Assembly: GCF_041296385.1 (NCBI RefSeq)
Contig: NC_091013.1
Coordinates: 30,389,001 to 30,453,000 of the forward strand
Source of the DNA: Aphelocoma coerulescens
Taxonomy: Eukaryota > Chordata > Aves > Passeriformes > Corvidae
Length of the DNA: 64,000 nt
Direction: 5' to 3'
Part shown: piece after piece, positions 59,570 to 64,000 of the stretch
Position numbering within the stretch: the stretch's first letter is position 1
How the letters are laid out: every line of letters starts with the position of its first letter
The notes under the pieces: model-generated
Seen by the model: only the letters and a program-made list of their open reading frames with translations
Told to the model about the DNA's origin: nothing
Databases searched by the model: none
Made by a program: the position numbers and the translations under genes

Positions 59570-61959
59570 CTGCAATGTAAATTTCAACTTTATTAATATT
59601 AATGACAATAAAAAGCATGGATAACAAACACCAACATTTTAAAGTCACTACAGAATTATGCTACAGAGCCTCCCCAAGCTTTTATCCTTCCTTTATTAAT
59701 ACACAATGCACTGCAGGCACCACACCTGAACTAGATATATATGCACACTGCACATGTTACAGCAAAATGTAATTAGCTAAACTGTCATCCCTGAACCTCA
59801 GCTGCTAGCAAAGCTTTTTAGGACAGACCACTACAATTAGGCACAAAGCGAGGGAATGTCTCTCCTTTTGAAAATCTGCTTAAATGTATGTATACTATTT
59901 TATCTGCACACTGTCCACTACCTACAATTTTTGAATTTATGAAGCATCTCCTGTCTTGAGGTAGTTTAATATATTATGATGTTTGATCTCTTGGCTTGTG
60001 CAACAAAATCAGAACCACGTGGGATCAAGCATTCACTTCTATAATGGACTATGTTTCAATGTTCACTACTGTTCATTCTCCCTTTTTTGTTTAACCTGAG
60101 CCTCTTGCCAGAAAGCTGCAGCAGATTCTTCCACCTTTATTTGACAAAGCAACATATTAAACCTGTATCGAACAAAGGTGCTCATTAGTGTGAAAGGTGT
60201 AGCAAACAGTGATATGACACTATGAATATGTAGTGGATAAAATCACTGGTGCTTGTTGAGTTATGAGGTCTAAACATGAAAAAACATAAAGAAAGAAGAC
60301 AAGTGAAACAATGAACTGTTAAAAGTGGAAATGAACGACTTAAAAACCCTTGCCAGTTTAGTATTACAGTGACAACATATCATACTGAAGCAGAATGGGA
60401 CAAGTGGGGAAAAAAAAAGTGTGTACAAATATAAAGGGTGTGCATGTGGTAAGCTATACCAAGCAGTACTGGGTTTTTGCTCAGTTTTATGCAAACATAG
60501 TTACAAAACGCTTCTTTAGCATCAACTAATCTTCAACCTCTGATCTTCCTAAGCCTCTACAGAAAAAAATAGCAATGGGTCTTTGGAGTATATCCCTCCC
60601 CTGCACAACCCAATACCAAAAGGCTCCTCCATCACCAGGCACTGCCACAGCCTCCACTTCCCAAGCTGAGTTAACTGAACCCTGCTTACGTATTGCTTAG
60701 ATCAAAGTAATGAGCAAGCATATCTCTGGATCAATCAACTGATCTCTATAACCTACAAGAGTGTGCTTTTAGAAAGATCAAAGACCAATGAAGCATAGCT
60801 GAAAATTAAGTATTATGCTAAATGAATTTCCAGGAGGAAGCTCTCCCTCACACCCACCCTACTGCTAAGTGGTTAAGAAGCATTTTTGATTATGTGGTAA
60901 ACATGCACATTGCCATAAGCCTACCCAGCTCACTGCAACCTCTCCTCACCACAACACTTGCACACCTACATGGCAGGACTGTACCCTGAGAAGCAGCAGC
61001 TTCTTTTCACCAAGTTTCGCTTGCCCTGTACGACCCCCTGCTTGAGAGGCTCTCCTTGTAAGCCAGGCTGGCCACCCAGCCAGGAGTGGAGACACCATAC
61101 AAGGCTCCTTGCTCACTGCTGGGGTTGGTAAGGGGCAAAAGGCCCTTTGTTCACTCCCATGTGTGCATCTCCTCTGCTGCAAGGGGTTACACGCACGTGA
61201 AGGACCAGGCTTTCCCACTAGCACTTGGTAAAGGAAGGCACCATCCTGAGTTCAGCCCAGGACAGCAAGAGGGAGCTTCCCCCATAGTGAAATCTTCTCT
61301 CCCCCTGGACACAATCAGCACTGGCAGAGAACAGTCATCTTTGCACAGCTGCTTCTCAGGGTACACACATACTTGGAAAAAAACCCAAATATTTCTTCCC
61401 CATTCATTATTTCAAAATAGCAATACCTCAGGTTTTTACAACCCTCCCAGGCAACACCTGATTTGTTCACCCAGCCCACGTGGCAAGCTTTAGTGAGCAA
61501 AATCCCTCCACAGCCACTTCCTCTCCCAAAGGGTGAGTCTCCACAATCAGCTCCTCATATGTGTGGAGACATTAGTCCAGCCTTTACTGACAAAGCCAAA
61601 ATTAACTGCTAATTCTGAAGAGGCACATTGCTTGCAATTAGCCTGCTCCCAGAATAAAATAGAATTTAAAAAGAGTATTGGCTTGAAAATGCAGTAGTCA
61701 AGTTTAGTTTAAAACGAATGCCATGCAATTAATGACTCACTAAAAGGAAGCAAAAATAGTAAACTGGCAAGTTTGGCGTGGGACTGCTCTAGAGTTAAGG
61801 GCTTCTTACACAGAACTGAAATGTGTTATTTGGGAGGTGGGAACAAAGGTGACAGGAAAAAAAAAGCAGGGGAGATTGGCTGGAGTTCCTTTGCAAACTA
61901 GCTACTAGGCAATGCTGCTATAACCCTATGAAAGCAGCCAGCTGTGGTGTAAGACATAC
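59570..61959 (-). other. MAP4K4 intron
   Basis: Intron of 2.4 kb flanking the cassette exon on its downstream side. No mobile element or exon was recognised. Confidence 0.8.
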
Positions 61960-62151
61960 CTCATTAGTAGTTAGCTTGTCCTGGGGTGTCTGTGGGGACA
62001 TGGTGGGTGTCGGCTGGCTGGAGGATGGGGAGGAGGAGGTGGAGGAAGTGGAGGAGGAATGGCTTTGCTGTAAGAGATCTGGCAAGAGGTGAATGCGACC
62101 GGCAAAGCCATTGCTCTCATGATGGCTGGCACGCTTTTTGTCAACTGTACT
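61960..62151 (-). CDS. MAP4K4: MAP4K4 Ser-rich cassette exon
   Basis: Exactly 64 codons, phase 0 at both ends, reading STVDKKRASHHESNGFAGRI, then a Ser/Thr/Pro-rich part (SSSTSSTSSSPSSS, SPQTPQDKLTTNE). Some human MAP4K4 isoforms carry the same insert while others join RQ directly to TQSAS. Its length and phase let it be skipped without a frameshift. Acceptor TTTCTACAG, donor GAGGTATGT. The GA-rich run on the plus strand at about 62,022-62,060 is this Ser codon tract. Confidence 0.93.
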
Positions 62152-63311
62152 CTGTAGAAAAAACAGGCACACTTGTCTTGCTCAAGTGCTGCTTAAAGGT
62201 CTATATCCCTAACAACCTCTCTCCTTCTCTCCCTCACTTCCTACCTTTTCACTTTTTTTTTTAAATTATTTTTTAAAATAAGCTGACAATCCATGCTTTT
62301 ATGCCTGCATGGAAAGGGAAAGTGGGCAGAGCTACTAGAATTCATCAAATTCCCACCGGCAGGCAAAAGCTTGGTTCATGTGGTTGACTTGCACAGCCAG
62401 TTCCACCAATTAACAGATGAATAACTGTGCTGCTAAGTCCAACACCACAACAGGGACAAGCACATTTTTGGGGATGGGGATTTTTTTCCCTATTATTTTG
62501 TTTTAAACTAACTTAGATCCTATACAGATAGCAATTCGGACTTTCTGGAGAATCCCTTCAGCTAATTATTTAAAACAATAACCATGAAACCTTCATTTTC
62601 AAACAAGAGGGCTCAATTAAGAAATCAGCATTCAGTTGTGAAACTCAGAAATGAGATTACTGAGGAAACTCCTATAAGCTAACACGCTCATTAACACACA
62701 AGCTCATTAACAGGGAACCATTATCTTTCAGAGGCACAAGGATGCAATATTTTCAGAATCAAAGGCAACAACACAGCACTCTAGCTCTGTCCACATTCTC
62801 TGCCTCACCACCTATTCTGCTTCTCCCCCACACCAACTCTTGTGTGAAATTGCATGTACATGTGTGTGTATGTTATCTGGGTGGTCTGTATGCCCTCAAC
62901 TACAGCTTCAAAACAATTTTAAAAAACCTTGAGTGCTCCCACCCCAGTCTCCCTCCCAGCCCCACTCCTGAGACACATATTTGGTTCTGTGGTAAAACTA
63001 AACTAAGTTTTTGCTCCAGGTACTTGCTCCACACACCTGCAGCTTTTCTACCCTTCTCTCCCACAGACTTTGAGATATTCTGCATGGTGCTGCCATGAGT
63101 GTCACTGGAAAGCATGCAAAACAGAAGCAAGGGGTGAAGGGCTACTCTTCTCTTTGCATGCATCAAACATCTTGCTCATCTGAAATTCACTACAGCTGCG
63201 TCTTGATAATACGAACAACAAATATAATGTAGAAACAGCATGGGTGAATGAGCGAGTGGGTTAATGAGCACAGAAAGGGTGCAGCACTGCACAGGGAAGG
63301 AAAAGCAATAC
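62152..63311 (-). other. MAP4K4 intron
   Basis: Intron of 1.16 kb upstream of the cassette exon; nothing else recognised. Confidence 0.85.
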
Positions 63312-63432
63312 CTGTCGAACAATTAAGGTGCCCTCCTTAGAAGGAGTCAAGGCAGGTTCACTCTCCACATCATCATGGACAATCATGGTTTTTACTGACT
63401 CTGTTTCACCATTGCTCAAGTTCAACGTTGAC
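63312..63432 (-). CDS. MAP4K4: MAP4K4 exon (linker)
   Basis: Encodes [20 protein letters not shown], then [20 protein letters not shown]. Near-identical to human, with Leu for Met in EPA(L/M)TPSKEG. Acceptor CAAATAG, donor CAGGTATTG. The first base completes a Val codon split with the previous exon. Confidence 0.96.
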
Positions 63433-63813
63433 CTATTTGTCAGACAAGAAATAACTGGAGTGAGATAACAGCACTAGTGCCCTGGCTGCCAACTGCCCTG
63501 AATCATGGAATACTCAGAATTAATTTATATTGTGACACCAGTGGAATATTTACATAAGCTGCCTAGAAAAGCCTCTCTATCAAGAGATTGTTAAACAGTT
63601 TCTTGTTCTGTAAGAAATCAAGGAAGAAGAGGGAAAGGACATTGAAAAGATTAGCCTCAGTGTTTGAATATATGAACATACAAGGCTGCTATGTCTTGCT
63701 CATAGATTGTAGTAAGCTGAAAGAATTAACATACAAGCCAAAGTAGCTAACATCCTTTTCCTTCAATCCCCTGTAAGGGAAAACAGATACAAAACACTGT
63801 TAGAGGGACTAAC
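63433..63813 (-). other. MAP4K4 intron
   Basis: Intron of 381 bp, donor AGTGTTAGT (non-optimal), acceptor CAAATAG. Confidence 0.85.
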
Positions 63814-63989
63814 ACTGCTCGGACATCATCGGGTCCAGAAGTAGATTCATCTGCTCCTTCTTGTTCCATATCATCATCTTCCTCATCTGTTGTCCCTGAT
63901 TCCTCACTTGAGGATGAGTAATCCGTTACTTTATGTGGAGGTCGCACATCCTCTACTGCTCGCAATTCCTTTGCCAATGCAGTTAAATC
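63814..63989 (-). CDS. MAP4K4: MAP4K4 exon (acidic linker), first in window
   Basis: Encodes [20 protein letters not shown], then a phosphorylatable acidic stretch ([16 protein letters not shown]) and [16 protein letters not shown]. The left donor reads AGT/GTTAGT, chosen because it keeps phase with the next exon. The right edge is set at an AG preceded by CCATC, where the human protein moves from KPA to DLTAL. Only 11 bases lie beyond it, so the exon could extend past the window end. Confidence 0.9.
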
Positions 63990-64000
63990 CTGATGGCAGA

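Larger units (their letters stand above)
38862..63989 (-). other. MAP4K4: MAP4K4 gene, 3' part (kinase domain lies beyond the window)
   Basis: Twelve minus-strand coding exons encode 563 residues up to the natural stop. Every junction is GT-AG and every phase agrees. The product is a Ste20/GCK-family serine/threonine kinase that acts upstream of JNK signalling and in cell motility and adhesion turnover, and binds Rap/Nck-type partners. The catalytic domain and coiled-coil linker are encoded to the right of the window. What is seen is the acidic linker, a Ser-rich cassette exon and the complete C-terminal citron-homology domain. Several exons match human MAP4K4 almost residue for residue, so MINK1 and TNIK, the close paralogues, are less likely. 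Confidence 0.96.

Noticed and set aside
62010..62060. GA-rich plus-strand run that looks like a simple repeat
   Set aside because: It is the complement of the Ser codon tract in the MAP4K4 cassette exon.

Overview
The window is vertebrate nuclear DNA and most likely comes from a bird, probably a songbird. Coding sequence is split into short exons with GT-AG introns. CR1 LINE 3' ends of avian type (ending in ATTCTATG repeats) recur, and the solo LTRs look like ones I associate with passerine genomes. The organism call is inference from repeats and gene order. There is nothing bacterial, no operon and no CRISPR array.

Two protein-coding genes are present, both on the minus strand. At the left is a complete IL1R2 (decoy interleukin-1 receptor type 2). 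It runs from a TATA/CCAAT promoter near 17,698 down to a stop at 5,712. Eight coding exons join in phase to give 387 codons: signal peptide, three Ig domains, one membrane helix and a 17-residue tail without a TIR domain. At the right is the 3' half of MAP4K4 (Ste20/GCK-family kinase). Twelve exons from 63,989 to 42,149 encode 563 residues: the acidic linker, a Ser-rich cassette exon and the whole citron-homology (CNH) domain. A 3' UTR of about 3.3 kb follows, ending at a good poly(A) site near 38,865. MAP4K4 lying directly upstream of IL1R2 on the same strand matches the human 2q12 order.

Layout: 1-4.9 kb is DNA downstream of IL1R2, with a CR1 and an ATACAT microsatellite. 4.9-17.7 kb is IL1R2. 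17.7-38.9 kb is intergenic, holding one well-bounded solo LTR with target-site duplication (18,276-19,502), a probable second LTR (about 34.7-35.1 kb), CR1 fragments and AT-rich blocks that may be regulatory. 38.9-64 kb is MAP4K4, with another solo LTR filling most of its last intron.

I found no undescribed biological system. The most interesting points are on IL1R2: a cap-proximal hairpin abutting a 15-codon upstream ORF, a solo LTR 0.6 kb upstream in the same orientation, an isolated CpG-dense segment in an intron, and a CR1 ending about a dozen bases from a 5' splice site. In MAP4K4 these are the LTR-filled last intron and an exon that begins with a 5'-splice-like sequence.
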